Assembly: GCA_964510315.1 (NCBI GenBank)
Contig: CAZEAP010000003.1
Location: 114,822-178,821 of the forward strand
DNA from: CAZEAP01 sp964510315
GTDB lineage: Bacteria; Planctomycetota; Brocadiia; SM23-32
Direction of reading: 5' to 3'
DNA length: 64,000 nucleotides
Shown: one piece after another, positions 17,758-27,178 of the stretch
Layout: every line of letters begins with the position of its first letter
How positions within the stretch are numbered: the stretch's first letter is position 1
Notes under the pieces: model-generated
Database searches by the model: none
What the model was told of the DNA's origin: nothing
Seen by the model: only the letters and a program-made list of their open reading frames with translations
Position numbers and translations under genes: made by a program

Positions 17758-18885
17758 ATGAGACTTGGGTTCAGCGGTGAATTGCTGGATGAGCCGGTCG
17801 TCCGGATCGGCTTCGTCGGCTGCGGTTCCCACGCGTGCCGTAATCTGTTCCCCGTGCTGCAGTTCGTGCCGGTGGAACTCGTGGCGACCTGCGACCTGGA
17901 GGCCGACAAGGCCGGGGCCTACGCGAAGAAGTTCGGCGCCGCGGCCGCCTACGACGATATGGATGAGATGCTCGAGGCCGAGGAACTGGACGGCGTCCTC
18001 ATCTGCACCGGCTACGGGGACGACGCCCGGCCCACACACCCCGAACTGGCGATGCGATGCATGGAAGCCGGCTGCCACGCATGGACCGAGAAGCCGCCCG
18101 CGGCCACCTGCGCCGAGGTGGAGCGGGCCCGAGAGGTCGAGCAGCGGACCGGCAAGTTCTGGATGGTCGGGTACAAGACCCAGTTTTTCCCCGCCAACGA
18201 GAAGGCGAAGGAACTCTCCGAAAGGGACGAGTTCGGCGATGTCAGGATGGTCACCCTCCAGCGTCCGGTCAACGTCCCCGCCGCCGACGCGATACGGCGC
18301 TACCTGGAGGGAGAGGCGGTCAACGAGGTGCTCCGGTTCCTCGACCACATCTGCCACATCTCCTCGCTGCTGGTCTTCCTGGTGGAAGGCATGCCGGAGA
18401 CGATGTACTACGAACGCACCCGCGGAGACGGCGGCCTGGTCACCTTCCGTTACGCTTCCGGACTGGTGGCCGGCATGGCCCTGACCGAGGGGCAGTCCTA
18501 CGAGGGCGGCATCGAGCGCACGATGATCGTCGGCTCCGGCCATCACGTGGTGGTGGACAACAACATCCGGCTGGAGTATCACCGGGGGCCGGCGCGCCCC
18601 GAAGGGAGCGGATACGGCGGGACGCCGAGCCATTTCACCGGCCCGCCCGAGGCGACCACCGCCACCTGGCACCCGGAGTTCTCACTGGGGCAGCTCTACA
18701 GCAAGGGGCTCTTCACCCAGGGCTTCTACGGCGAGATCCTGGAGTTTGCGGAAGCCGTCCGGGAGGACCGCGCCCCTGCGAAGAGCCACAGCGGGCACAT
18801 CTGGCAGACCACACGAATCTTCGAGGCGTTCGCCCACGGTCCCGGCCACGCAATACCGCTGCAGGGCCCGGCTGTGGAGGCGTGA
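17758..18885 (+). CDS. Gfo/Idh/MocA-family oxidoreductase
   Basis: A 375-aa NAD(P)-dependent oxidoreductase with GFVGCGSHACRNL (residues 19-31) as the dinucleotide motif and HAWTEKPPA near residue 108 as the family signature. The C-terminal half contains RFLDHICH instead of the usual GGG-DxGxH segment, so its sugar site differs from that of the oxidoreductase at 3300-4340. The substrate is unknown. The ATG follows GGAAAGGAAAGCAG. The gene converges on gspM with only 20 bases between stop codons. Confidence 0.85.
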   Translation: MRLGFSGELLDEPVVRIGFVGCGSHACRNLFPVLQFVPVELVATCDLEADKAGAYAKKFGAAAAYDDMDEMLEAEELDGVLICTGYGDDARPTHPELAMRCMEAGCHAWTEKPPAATCAEVERAREVEQRTGKFWMVGYKTQFFPANEKAKELSERDEFGDVRMVTLQRPVNVPAADAIRRYLEGEAVNEVLRFLDHICHISSLLVFLVEGMPETMYYERTRGDGGLVTFRYASGLVAGMALTEGQSYEGGIERTMIVGSGHHVVVDNNIRLEYHRGPARPEGSGYGGTPSHFTGPPEATTATWHPEFSLGQLYSKGLFTQGFYGEILEFAEAVREDRAPAKSHSGHIWQTTRIFEAFAHGPGHAIPLQGPAVEA

Positions 18886-18905
18886 GCCGCGCCGTCTCGG
18901 CGTCC

Positions 18906-19433
18906 TCAGCCATCCTCGGCGCGGGAGAGGGTGGAGACCCGAACGGTCATGTCCAGCCGTTTGCCGTCGCGGGTCTTCTTCAGTTCCAGTTCTTTGACGC
19001 CGACGAGCGCGTCGGTGGAATGGACCTTCAGGAGAAACTCGATTACCTGCTCCAGGGTCAGCTTCTCCATCTTAGCCTCCACGGCCGTCTCGACGTATTT
19101 CTCGTCCAGCGGCGTCCGGGAGGGTCTCATGTAGTCCACGTTGTCGGCGACTCCGCACTCCTTGGCCATTCGCTCCAGGAACGAGGGGATACTGAAGTTT
19201 TGAGGCTGGTCCTCGACGCGGCGACGCAGCAAGCGGAGCTTTGCCTTCAGCTCCGCGTAGCGCCGACTGAGGGCCTGCAGTTCATCCAACGCTTCCCCGC
19301 GGGGCTCCCTGAGGCGTTCCAGGGTCTTGATGCGCTGCATGGCGGGCCTGGCCAGCGCCTGGTAAAGCACCACCAGCACCAGGAGCAGCCCCGCGCCGAT
19401 CAGTACCAGCTTTTCTCTGCGTGCCAGTGGCAT
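18906..19433 (-). CDS. gspM: Type II secretion protein M
   Basis: A 175-aa bitopic inner-membrane protein: one membrane helix (LVLIGAGLLLVLVVLYQAL, about residues 9-27), a coiled-coil stretch (KTLERLREPRGEALDELQ onwards) and a periplasmic ferredoxin-like domain. GspM joins GspL at the inner-membrane platform and recruits the GspE ATPase. The ATG at 19431-19433 puts the helix at the N-terminus; the longer open frame overlapping gspL is not used. It is the last gene of the gsp operon. Assignment rests on topology and position, since GspM is poorly conserved. Confidence 0.82.
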   Translation of the reverse strand: MPLARREKLVLIGAGLLLVLVVLYQALARPAMQRIKTLERLREPRGEALDELQALSRRYAELKAKLRLLRRRVEDQPQNFSIPSFLERMAKECGVADNVDYMRPSRTPLDEKYVETAVEAKMEKLTLEQVIEFLLKVHSTDALVGVKELELKKTRDGKRLDMTVRVSTLSRAEDG

Positions 19434-19440
19434 GGGCCTC

Positions 19441-20928
19441 TCACGTCCTGCTGAGTTGAATGGCCATCTTGAATTCCAACCCCTGGCCGCCCCCGCCGGC
19501 GTCGGCGCTCTCAATCCTTACCTCGCGGAACTCCGGCGCCTCCTGGAGGGCCCTCTTCAGCCTGTCCAGGGACTTGAAGGAATCCGTCTTTCCGGTCAGC
19601 CGGGCGACACCGCCGGTGACCGACAGCGCGGAAACCTCCAGGCTCAGTCCAGGCGGCGGTTTGACGCTGATCTGGCGAAGGACCTGGAGGGGCGACGGGC
19701 CTTCCCCGGTGATAGAACTGAAAGCGCGATAGTCCCGCCGCAGTTGCTCCAGGTGTGATCGCATCTGCACCAGCGGTTTGACGATCTTGGGCTCCTCCGG
19801 CAGCGCCTCGCGGAAGATGCGCTCCATCCGGCTCTGCACCTCCGCGTTTTCCCGCTCCAGCTGGCGGAGCCGGAGAAACAGGCTCAGCGACCAGGCCACA
19901 AGCACGAGGAGAAGCAGCACTCCGAAGACGACCAGGCTCCGTCTCAGCGCGGCGGCGCGGGTGCCGGCCGACTCCTCCACGGCCAGAAAGTTCATGCCCC
20001 GTCCCTGCACACCGGCGGCCCTGAGGGCCAGACCGACGGCCAGCGCGAACTCCGGGGGCGGCTGAGTTCCTTCGGCGCCGGCGAGCCCGGCGGCCGGCTC
20101 CAGCAGCTCCGACCGGCACGGCAGTTCCTCCCGGAGCCGCTCCGCCAGGGGCTCGGCTGCCTCGGCCGGCCCGCCCACCACCAGTCGCGCCTCCGGCGGC
20201 AACGCCGCACCGAAGGACTCCCGCCACATCAGTCCGATCTCCCGGGCGGCGGCAGCACATTCCTGTGGACCCGGCGCGGCGGTTTCCCGGGGCTCGGAGG
20301 CAGGGCGGGTCAGGCTACGGACCGAAATCAGGGAACCTTCCTCCACGATACCTGCCAGCAGGTGGCGCCCCCGCACGTACAGAACGGCGAATGTTTTCGT
20401 CTCGAGTTCGGGAATGGTTTGGAGGACGGCCGCGTGGGCTGCGCAGATTTCGGCGTCCACCAGATCACTGCTTCTCCCGGCCTCCTCCAGCAGGGCCACC
20501 CTCCTGAGAAGTTTCTCCCGCCGGGCCGCTCCCACCAGGAATTCCTGCCGGCCCTCAGGGCCCGGCCGGGCGGAGCACACGTCGAGCACGAGGGCGTCGA
20601 TGCTGCAGGGGAAGTCCTCCTCAAGCTCGAAGGCCAGCACGCGGCGCACCTGGTCGAGTTCCGGCAGGTCGGTGCTGTGGTCCTGGAAGTAGACGGTTCC
20701 GGGCGGCATTCCCAGCCCCACTGCGGCGCGAGTGCTGAACTCTTCCCGCTGCAGCAATCTCTCCAGCGCACGCAGCGCGGGATCGGCGCCTCCCTCCTCC
20801 GCGGATCCGTCGCGCTCGACCGGCTCCGCCCCGAAACGCTCCACGCGCACAGTGCCGCCGCTCTCGGTCAGTTGGACGGCCCGCACCTGGCCGTCCGTGA
20901 TGTCAACACCGATTGCTCTTGAAGCCAT
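19441..20928 (-). CDS. gspL: Type II secretion protein L (cytoplasmic actin-like plus periplasmic part)
   Basis: A 495-aa protein. Residues 1-310 are an actin-like cytoplasmic domain (IGVDITDGQVRAVQL at the start), like PilM. A membrane helix follows (LVVFGVLLLLVLVAWSLSLFL, about 330-350), then a coiled coil and a ferredoxin-like periplasmic domain, like PilN. In Gsp systems these parts form one polypeptide, as here. GspL links the GspE ATPase to the membrane platform. The gene lies four bases after gspK and seven before gspM, indicating one transcript. Confidence 0.87.
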   Translation of the reverse strand: MASRAIGVDITDGQVRAVQLTESGGTVRVERFGAEPVERDGSAEEGGADPALRALERLLQREEFSTRAAVGLGMPPGTVYFQDHSTDLPELDQVRRVLAFELEEDFPCSIDALVLDVCSARPGPEGRQEFLVGAARREKLLRRVALLEEAGRSSDLVDAEICAAHAAVLQTIPELETKTFAVLYVRGRHLLAGIVEEGSLISVRSLTRPASEPRETAAPGPQECAAAAREIGLMWRESFGAALPPEARLVVGGPAEAAEPLAERLREELPCRSELLEPAAGLAGAEGTQPPPEFALAVGLALRAAGVQGRGMNFLAVEESAGTRAAALRRSLVVFGVLLLLVLVAWSLSLFLRLRQLERENAEVQSRMERIFREALPEEPKIVKPLVQMRSHLEQLRRDYRAFSSITGEGPSPLQVLRQISVKPPPGLSLEVSALSVTGGVARLTGKTDSFKSLDRLKRALQEAPEFREVRIESADAGGGGQGLEFKMAIQLSRT

Positions 20929-20931
20929 TAT

Positions 20932-21978
20932 TCATCCTCGCTGCTCGACGGGCGGGCCCCAGGTCTCTTTGCGCATAATCGGTAGCACGTTGTCCTTTGT
21001 GCAACTCACGGTCACCTCCAGCGTGCGGGAGAGCCCACCGACGGTCCCCACCGAGGTCACCAGGAAGTAACGCCGCGCCGGTTTGACCGTGATGAGGGGC
21101 TCTATCTGTTTCAGCAGGGGCCTGGTCATGCCGGAGACAGTGCGGAGTTCCTCGATTTCCTCGAAGGGTTCGTCGGCACGTGCCTCCATCACCGCGTCGG
21201 CAAGAGCCGCGTTGATCTTCTCCGAAAGGCTCTGGATAACCAGGGACGGCGCGTGGTTGACGTCGATTTTGCCATCTCCATAGACCGTCAGCAAGTCCCT
21301 CATGCCGACCGCCTCTTCTTCGGAACTTTCCTCGTCGGGTCCGCCCTCAAAGAACTCCCTTTCCATGCCCTTCACCCAGAGAAGCTCTCTCACCGCCTCA
21401 ACCGGGGCGTTCTTGCAGGGGTAGGGCCGGGGGAGCCCTTCGTAGTGATCCGTCTCGGCCCCTTCGTTCTCCCGCTGCACGAACGGCAGCACCGTCACCT
21501 CTTCGTCCGGGTCCGCCCAGTCCATGATGGCGGGGGCCAGCTCGTAGCTGATGACCGAACCTTCCCCGCGGCGCAGATTCAACAGGTCGATCAGCCGGAG
21601 GAACTGGTCGGTCCTGCGGCGGCGTATCTTACCCTCCGCAGTTTTGAGCATGTTGACGTTGATCTTGCCGTTCTCCTCCTCCACGGCGACGGTGCAGGAA
21701 CCTTCGCCGACTTCGAACTCCATGCCCTCGCTGAGCAGCAGATGCAGCGCTTCCTCGCGCTCCTCCTCATCGTCGCGTTGAAGCGCCGCCAGAAACGTCC
21801 CCACGCCCGCCTGAGCGCAGGAGAGCGCCTGCCGGCCTTTGCGATAATTGTCGGCGGCCTCCAGGTTGATGCGGGCCTCGTAGCTGAACTCCAAGAGCAC
21901 AACGGCCAACAGCGATATCACCAGCAGCACGACGATCAGGACGTATCCCCGCCGGCTGTTGCAGTTGTGCCGCTTCAT
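20932..21978 (-). CDS. gspK: Type II secretion minor pseudopilin K
   Basis: A 348-aa protein with the short prepilin N-terminus RRGYVLIVVLLVISLLAVVL. Glycine precedes an aromatic residue, and the hydrophobic helix lacks the usual Glu5, which is typical of GspK at the pseudopilus tip. The large soluble part includes two helix-hairpin-like segments (KIDVNHAPSLVIQSLSEK and ELRTVSGMTRPLLKQ). The ATG at 21976-21978 overlaps the gspJ stop in an ATGA arrangement, indicating translational coupling. GspK caps the pseudopilus together with GspI and GspJ. Confidence 0.9.
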   Translation of the reverse strand: MKRHNCNSRRGYVLIVVLLVISLLAVVLLEFSYEARINLEAADNYRKGRQALSCAQAGVGTFLAALQRDDEEEREEALHLLLSEGMEFEVGEGSCTVAVEEENGKINVNMLKTAEGKIRRRRTDQFLRLIDLLNLRRGEGSVISYELAPAIMDWADPDEEVTVLPFVQRENEGAETDHYEGLPRPYPCKNAPVEAVRELLWVKGMEREFFEGGPDEESSEEEAVGMRDLLTVYGDGKIDVNHAPSLVIQSLSEKINAALADAVMEARADEPFEEIEELRTVSGMTRPLLKQIEPLITVKPARRYFLVTSVGTVGGLSRTLEVTVSCTKDNVLPIMRKETWGPPVEQRG

Positions 21979-22727
21979 CGCCGCCCCTCCCCTTCCCCCC
22001 TTGTGGGCCGGACTTTCGCTTCCGCCCTCTCGATGATCTCCTCCTCCGGCTTCCGGACCATGCATCCGAGCTGTGCGGCGGTGGAGAAGGACCTGTTTCC
22101 CGTCTCCCGCTGACCCAACGCGACGCTGATGCGCACGGCCACCGGCAGGTCGGCGCCTCCCAGCGGGCTCCACTCGGCCAGCCACTCCTCTCCGTCGTAG
22201 TACTCGAACTCCACACTCTCGATCTCCCGCGCCACCGGCACCCACCCGGCCCGCCACGGGGGCGGTTCCTCTCCCAGTGCAGCGGGATACTGCAGGCGAT
22301 GCAGGGTCCCCGCGGAGCCGTCCAGCCGGTATGCGACCCAGCTCAGCCCGGCCGGGCTGTCCCCCGGCCCCCTCGCGGCCCCCGCGGTCAGCACCCGCAG
22401 TATCTCGCCGGAGCCGGAAGTGAAACGGACCGGAAGGTCCTCCGGCCCGACGACCTCCATGCCGGAGACGGCGGGGGCGGAGTCTTCCGCGTCGTCTTCC
22501 ACCGGTTCGGCTTCGCGAGGTCTGACGTGGGCGCAGCGCAGCTCTCGCGCCATGGTCGCCAGCAGGATCCGCGCCTGCTGCTGGGCGGCGTGGGCGCCCC
22601 GGCAGCGGTGCACCGACTGCCGCGCCGAGGCGTAGGTGCCGTAGACCGCTCCCAGGATGATCGCCACCATGGCAAGGGCGATCAATATCTCTATCAGCGT
22701 GAAGCCTGCTCGTCGGCGGCTTCCCAT
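21975..22727 (-). CDS. gspJ: Type II secretion minor pseudopilin J
   Basis: A 250-aa prepilin-like protein. Residues RRAGFTLIEILIALAMVAII give the prepilin peptidase site (cleavage after G8, with Glu at +5) and the membrane helix. The rest is a periplasmic beta domain. It forms the pseudopilus tip with GspI and GspK. It sits between gspI and gspK with a 4-bp gap and a 4-bp overlap. Confidence 0.87.
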   Translation of the reverse strand: MGSRRRAGFTLIEILIALAMVAIILGAVYGTYASARQSVHRCRGAHAAQQQARILLATMARELRCAHVRPREAEPVEDDAEDSAPAVSGMEVVGPEDLPVRFTSGSGEILRVLTAGAARGPGDSPAGLSWVAYRLDGSAGTLHRLQYPAALGEEPPPWRAGWVPVAREIESVEFEYYDGEEWLAEWSPLGGADLPVAVRISVALGQRETGNRSFSTAAQLGCMVRKPEEEIIERAEAKVRPTRGEGEGRR

Positions 22728-22731
22728 CGGG

Positions 22732-23157
22732 CTACTCCTTTGCCGGCATGCGCGTGCTCATCCGAACCTCCCGTGCTGCGGGGCCGTCTCCCCAACTCAC
22801 CCGGACGTCCACCGTCAGAAGCGTTCCCGCCTCGGCGGGAACGGCCGGGTCGGAGGCGGCTTCGGAGATACTTCTCTCCCACCGGAACGACGCTTCGGTG
22901 CCGGGTGGGCTGTAGGTGCCGTCGTCGGTGCCAAGCCGCGGCTCGGCCTCCAGGAGAGCTTCGTGCACTTTCCGCTCCGCCAGGAGCACGGCGCGGGACA
23001 GCCGGTCCGCGTGGTTGGTCAGCCGAATGCTCCTGATCTGCAGTTCCAGCAGGACGACCAGGGCAATGGCCAGAACGGCAAGGGCGATCAGCACCTCCAC
23101 CAGCGTGAGCCCCGTCCTCCGGCCGGGGAGTGGTTTCCGCTCAGGCTTCCGGGACAT
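22732..23157 (-). CDS. gspI: Type II secretion minor pseudopilin I
   Basis: A 141-aa prepilin-like protein with RRTGLTLVEVLIALAVLAIA. Cleavage is expected after the Gly preceding LTLVE, with Glu at +5. The length matches GspI. It overlaps the end of gspH by 17 bp. It nucleates the tip complex with J and K. Confidence 0.87.
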   Translation of the reverse strand: MSRKPERKPLPGRRTGLTLVEVLIALAVLAIALVVLLELQIRSIRLTNHADRLSRAVLLAERKVHEALLEAEPRLGTDDGTYSPPGTEASFRWERSISEAASDPAVPAEAGTLLTVDVRVSWGDGPAAREVRMSTRMPAKE

Positions 23158-23668
23158 CGGGGGCCTCCTGCTCGAACGGGTTGACCCGGCCGTCGTGGAC
23201 CTCCGCGCCGCCCAGCAGCGGCGTGATGAGGACCGTCTTCATCCTGCCTTCCCCGCCGCTCAGGTGGACCACGGCGGGGTCGGCGCGGCCCTCGACCGTG
23301 AACCGAACCACAGTCGCCCCGGCGGAGGGGGCCTTCTCGCCGGCGACGATCACCGCCTCGAAACTGACGCCCTCCGGCAGCCGCTCCCGCTTCCGGGAAA
23401 CGACCTTCGAGCCGCCTTCCGGACGGGGCGCAATCCAGTACTCCCCGCGCCCGGGATCGATGTGGAGCGCATGGGGCGTGGCCGTGCCGACCGCCCGGTT
23501 GCGGGCGTGCAGGGCGAGGGCGGCGAGTTTGTTGGCGCAGCGCTCGAAGCGTGCCCCGCCGAGGGCCGCGGCGTCCAGCCGGGGCAGCACGACGGCGGCG
23601 GCCACGCCGAGCACCACCATCACCACGGCCAGCTCGATGAGTGTGAAGGCCTGCCTGCAGCGCTGCAT
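23141..23668 (-). CDS. gspH: Type II secretion minor pseudopilin H
   Basis: A 175-aa prepilin-like protein with CRQAFTLIELAVVMVVLGVA. Here alanine rather than glycine precedes the FTLIE segment, which is tolerated by some prepilin peptidases but unusual. The soluble part is beta-rich. Its position between gspG and gspI fits GspH, which sits just below the pseudopilus tip. Confidence 0.85.
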   Translation of the reverse strand: MQRCRQAFTLIELAVVMVVLGVAAAVVLPRLDAAALGGARFERCANKLAALALHARNRAVGTATPHALHIDPGRGEYWIAPRPEGGSKVVSRKRERLPEGVSFEAVIVAGEKAPSAGATVVRFTVEGRADPAVVHLSGGEGRMKTVLITPLLGGAEVHDGRVNPFEQEAPDVPEA

Positions 23669-23674
23669 GGGAGC

Positions 23675-24133
23675 TTAATCCGCCTCCAGGTTCCAGCTTT
23701 CGATGTCGGCATCGTATTCGGACCCACCCGGCTCGCCGTCGCGGCCGTAGGAGACAATGTCGTAGTCGCCGCCGTGCATGCCGGGCTTGATGTAGACGTA
23801 GGGGTTTCCCCAGGGGTCGTCGGGCACTTTGCCCTGCTCCAGGTATCCGCCTTTGTGCCAGCCCTCCACGCCGGGGTTGCTCACCAGGGCTTCCAGCCCT
23901 TCGGCGGTGGTGGGGAATCGCCCCGTGTCGGTCTTGAACAGGGCCAGCGCCTCCTGGAAGCTGCGTATCTGGACCTTCGCCTTCATGCGGCGTGCCTGCT
24001 CCGGCCTGTCCAGAATCCTCGGCATGATGAGCGTGGCCAGGATGCCGAGGATGACGATGACCACCATCAGCTCGATGAGGGTAAAGCCCGCCTGCAGGTG
24101 GCGCGGCGTGCGCTTCTTCAGAAGAAGGGTCAT
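23675..24133 (-). CDS. gspG: Type II secretion major pseudopilin G
   Basis: A 152-aa major pseudopilin. The prepilin signal is LQAGFTLIELMVVIVILGIL, and the C-terminal half has the GspG hallmarks: FKTDTGRFPTTAEGLEALV, the conserved DPWGNPYVY, and a calcium-site-like end containing YDIVSYGRDGEPGG. GspG polymerises into the periplasmic pseudopilus that pushes substrates through the secretin. The start ATG at 24131-24133 has GGGAGG nine bases upstream. It is the most strongly recognisable gene of the operon. Confidence 0.95.
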   Translation of the reverse strand: MTLLLKKRTPRHLQAGFTLIELMVVIVILGILATLIMPRILDRPEQARRMKAKVQIRSFQEALALFKTDTGRFPTTAEGLEALVSNPGVEGWHKGGYLEQGKVPDDPWGNPYVYIKPGMHGGDYDIVSYGRDGEPGGSEYDADIESWNLEAD

Positions 24134-24181
24134 GCACTTGCCTCCCGGTATTGTGTCAGTTTCCAACCACTGAACTTGCAC

Positions 24182-25405
24182 TCAGCCGATGGCCTGGTTG
24201 ATCTCAAAGATAGGCAACAGGATGGCCAGCACGATGAACCCCACCACGGCTCCCATGAAAAGGATCATGGCAGGTTCCAGCAGGGAGGTGAGGGTGGAGA
24301 CCTCCGACTCGACCTCGCCGTCGTAAACGTCGGCGACGTGGATCAGCCCTGCCTCGACGTTGCCGCTGGCCTCGCCGGCGGCGATCATGTGAAGAACGAT
24401 CGGGGGGAAGACGCCGCTGCGGCGGAGGGAATCGGCTATACTCTCCCCCCGCTTGACCGACCCACGCGCTTCCTCCAGGGCGCGCCCGAAGACGGCGTTG
24501 TTCACCACGCGCTCGACGATCTCCAGCGCCCTCAGTATGCTCACTCCGCTGCCGAGCAGGATGCCGAGGGTTCGGGCGAAGTTCGCCACGGTGGCCTTGA
24601 GGACCAGCTTGCCGAACAGGGGCGCCCTCAGCTTCATACGGTCCCACCCGGACCGGCCCGAGGGCGTGCGAACCCACAGCTTGAGGCCGACTGCGGCGGC
24701 CACGGCTCCCACCACCATCGCGAGCAGATACTTCTTGAAGAACCCGCTGAGGTGGATCAGCGCTACGGTGGGCCAGGGCAAATCCCGGTTCATCTCGAGG
24801 AACAACTTGGCGATGCTGGGTATCACGAAGCTGAGCAGAAACACCACCACCGCCACCCCCACGCACGCCATCAGGAGGGGGTAAGCCACGGCGGCCTTGA
24901 CCTTGTTGAGCAGAGCGGCACGTTTCTCGGTCATCTGGGCCAGGCGCAGCAGCACGTCCTCCAGCGCACCTGCGGCCTCGCCGGCCCGCACCATGTTCAC
25001 GTAGAGTTCCGAGAAAACCGCCGGGTGGTCCTGGAGGGCGGCGGCGAGGGCGGCTCCCTCGTTGACACGGTCGCGCACCTGCGCGATGACACGGCCCATA
25101 GGTTCCCCGGAGAGCTGTTCGGCCAGGGCGGTGAGCGCGGGCACCAGAGGCATGCCGGCCCGCAGCAGCGTGGCCAACTGGCGGGTGGCCCCGGCGACCT
25201 CTCGCGGCTTCACCCTCCGCAGTCGGACGGGCCGCCCGAGCAGACCGCCCTCTGCGGAACCCTGCGAGCCGGCTTCCCGGAGGCGGACCACGTGGACGTT
25301 GGCCGCCCGGAGTTTCCTTCGGGCCTCCACGCTGGAGTCGGCGTCTATGCGGCCGCGCCTCTGCCCGCCCGCAGGGGTGAGCGCTGTGTACTCGAAGACG
25401 GGCAT
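24182..25405 (-). CDS. gspF: Type II secretion inner-membrane platform protein F
   Basis: A 407-aa polytopic inner-membrane protein. Two homologous cytoplasmic GspF domains (about residues 70-195 and 275-395) each begin with a conserved RQLATLLRAGMPLVPAL or ARTLGILLGSGVSILRAL segment and end in a membrane helix. A further helix lies near residues 215-240. It anchors the pseudopilus assembly machine. It lies six bases after gspE and 48 before gspG. Confidence 0.94.
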   Translation of the reverse strand: MPVFEYTALTPAGGQRRGRIDADSSVEARRKLRAANVHVVRLREAGSQGSAEGGLLGRPVRLRRVKPREVAGATRQLATLLRAGMPLVPALTALAEQLSGEPMGRVIAQVRDRVNEGAALAAALQDHPAVFSELYVNMVRAGEAAGALEDVLLRLAQMTEKRAALLNKVKAAVAYPLLMACVGVAVVVFLLSFVIPSIAKLFLEMNRDLPWPTVALIHLSGFFKKYLLAMVVGAVAAAVGLKLWVRTPSGRSGWDRMKLRAPLFGKLVLKATVANFARTLGILLGSGVSILRALEIVERVVNNAVFGRALEEARGSVKRGESIADSLRRSGVFPPIVLHMIAAGEASGNVEAGLIHVADVYDGEVESEVSTLTSLLEPAMILFMGAVVGFIVLAILLPIFEINQAIG

Positions 25406-25411
25406 GCCGGC

Positions 25412-27178
25412 TTATACCTCGTACTGAGCCGTGTCTTCCTGCGTAACGCGCAGCACCTCTTCCACTGTGGTCACGCCGGAGAGGGCCTTTCGGGCGCCGT
25501 CGTCCCGCAGGGTGCGCATGCCCTTGCTGACGGCGAGCTGTTTGACCACATTCGCTCCGGCCCCTTCCATAACCAGTTCCCTTACCTCGTCATCAACCAG
25601 GAACATCTCGAACACGCCGGTCCGGTCGTAGTAGCCGGTTTGGAAGCAGGCGGAGCACCCCTCACCGCGATAGAGGTCCCGCTCGGGTGAGACCTGCTCA
25701 ATCCCCAGGCTCCTCAGGGCGCCTTCGGTCCGGCTGTAGGCCGTCTTGCATTCCGGGCAGATCTTCCGGACCAGCCGTTGGGCGATGATGGCGACCACCG
25801 AGGAGGATACCAGGTAGGGCTCGATGCCCATGTCCAGAAGCCGGGTGACGGCGCTGGCGGAGTCGTTGGTGTGGAGGGTGCTGAAAACCAGGTGGCCGGT
25901 GAGAGCGGCCCTGATGGCGATCTCGGCCGTCTCCAGGTCCCGAATCTCACCCACCATTATCACGTCAGGGTCCTGGCGAAGTATGTGCCGCAGGCTGTTG
26001 GCAAAGGTGAGGTCGATCTTCGGCTGAACCTGCATCTGGCCGATGCCCGGAAGTCGGTACTCGATGGGGTCTTCCACCGTCAGGATGTTCCGTTCCTCGG
26101 TGTTGATCTCCCGCAGCCCGGCGTAGAGGGTAGTGGTCTTGCCGCTGCCGGTGGGGCCGGTCAGCAGGACGATGCCGTGGGACATGTGGATGAGCCGGCG
26201 GAACTGCTCCTCGTTCTCGGAGGCCAGTCCGAGATCGCCGAGGCTGAGTCGGTCGGTGGACTTGTCCAGCAACCGCATCACCACGCGTTCTCCGCCCGAG
26301 GTGGGAATGGTGGAAACGCGGAGGTCGATCTCCTTCTCCCCGATCTTGATCCGGCTCCGCCCGTCCTGGGGCAGACGCCGCTCGGCGATGTCGATGTCCG
26401 CCATAATCTTCAGCCGCGAGATCAGCGCCGCCGCATACCGCTTCGGCGGGCTGAAGCGGTTGTGCAGCACGCCGTCAATGCGGAAGCGGACCTTCAGCGC
26501 GTCCTCGTAGGGCTCGATGTGCACGTCGCTGGCCCGGCTGCGGACGGCCTGAAACAGGATGGTGTTGACCAGCTTGATGATCGGCGCCCGCTGGGCCAGG
26601 TCCAGCAGATCCTCGGTCTGGAAGGAGACCGCCGTGCTGGCAAGCTCCTCGTCCTCTTCCAGCTCCGCCAGCATCTCCGCCGAGGAATCACCCTCCTGGT
26701 AATAGCAGTGGCTCAGTGCCTCCTCGATGGCGTTCGAGGGAGAGACCACACGGCGGCAGGGCCTTTCCAGCATGTTGGCCACCGCGTCGAATGCCTTGGT
26801 GTCCAGGGGGTCCTCCATGGCCACGCGGACCTCCCCGTCCTCGCCGAGGTAGGGCAGCAGGGTGTGTTTCAGCAGAAACTCGATGGGTATGTCGCGGACC
26901 AGCTCCCGGCTGAGGCGTTCCCGGGGGATATCCTCCACATAGGGCATGTCCCACTGCTCCGCGAAGGCCCGCTGGACCTCCTCCGGGGCGACCACGCTCT
27001 GATTGACCAACAGCCGGCCCAGCCGCTGGAACTTCTGCTGACTCTCCTGAGTGCGGAGGGCCTCGGCGAGCTGCTCTTCGGTCAGGGAGGTTCGGCGCAG
27101 AAGTATCTGGCCGATGGGTTCCTGGTCGGCGGCTTCTTTCCGCGGCGGCCCGTCTTCCCGGGTGGTCTGTTCGGTCAT
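25412..27178 (-). CDS. gspE: Type II secretion ATPase E
   Basis: A 588-aa secretion ATPase. The N-terminal GspE/MshEN domain (about residues 35-185) is followed by the catalytic RecA-like core. Visible motifs are Walker A GPTGSGKTTT (near 345), the Asp-box and Walker B segment DPDVIMVGEIRD, and the His-box LVFSTLHTND. A zinc-finger insertion has CPEC and CSAC (about 478-515). GspE powers pseudopilus growth from the cytoplasmic face. Its ATG overlaps the gspD stop in an ATGA arrangement. Confidence 0.96.
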   Translation of the reverse strand: MTEQTTREDGPPRKEAADQEPIGQILLRRTSLTEEQLAEALRTQESQQKFQRLGRLLVNQSVVAPEEVQRAFAEQWDMPYVEDIPRERLSRELVRDIPIEFLLKHTLLPYLGEDGEVRVAMEDPLDTKAFDAVANMLERPCRRVVSPSNAIEEALSHCYYQEGDSSAEMLAELEEDEELASTAVSFQTEDLLDLAQRAPIIKLVNTILFQAVRSRASDVHIEPYEDALKVRFRIDGVLHNRFSPPKRYAAALISRLKIMADIDIAERRLPQDGRSRIKIGEKEIDLRVSTIPTSGGERVVMRLLDKSTDRLSLGDLGLASENEEQFRRLIHMSHGIVLLTGPTGSGKTTTLYAGLREINTEERNILTVEDPIEYRLPGIGQMQVQPKIDLTFANSLRHILRQDPDVIMVGEIRDLETAEIAIRAALTGHLVFSTLHTNDSASAVTRLLDMGIEPYLVSSSVVAIIAQRLVRKICPECKTAYSRTEGALRSLGIEQVSPERDLYRGEGCSACFQTGYYDRTGVFEMFLVDDEVRELVMEGAGANVVKQLAVSKGMRTLRDDGARKALSGVTTVEEVLRVTQEDTAQYEV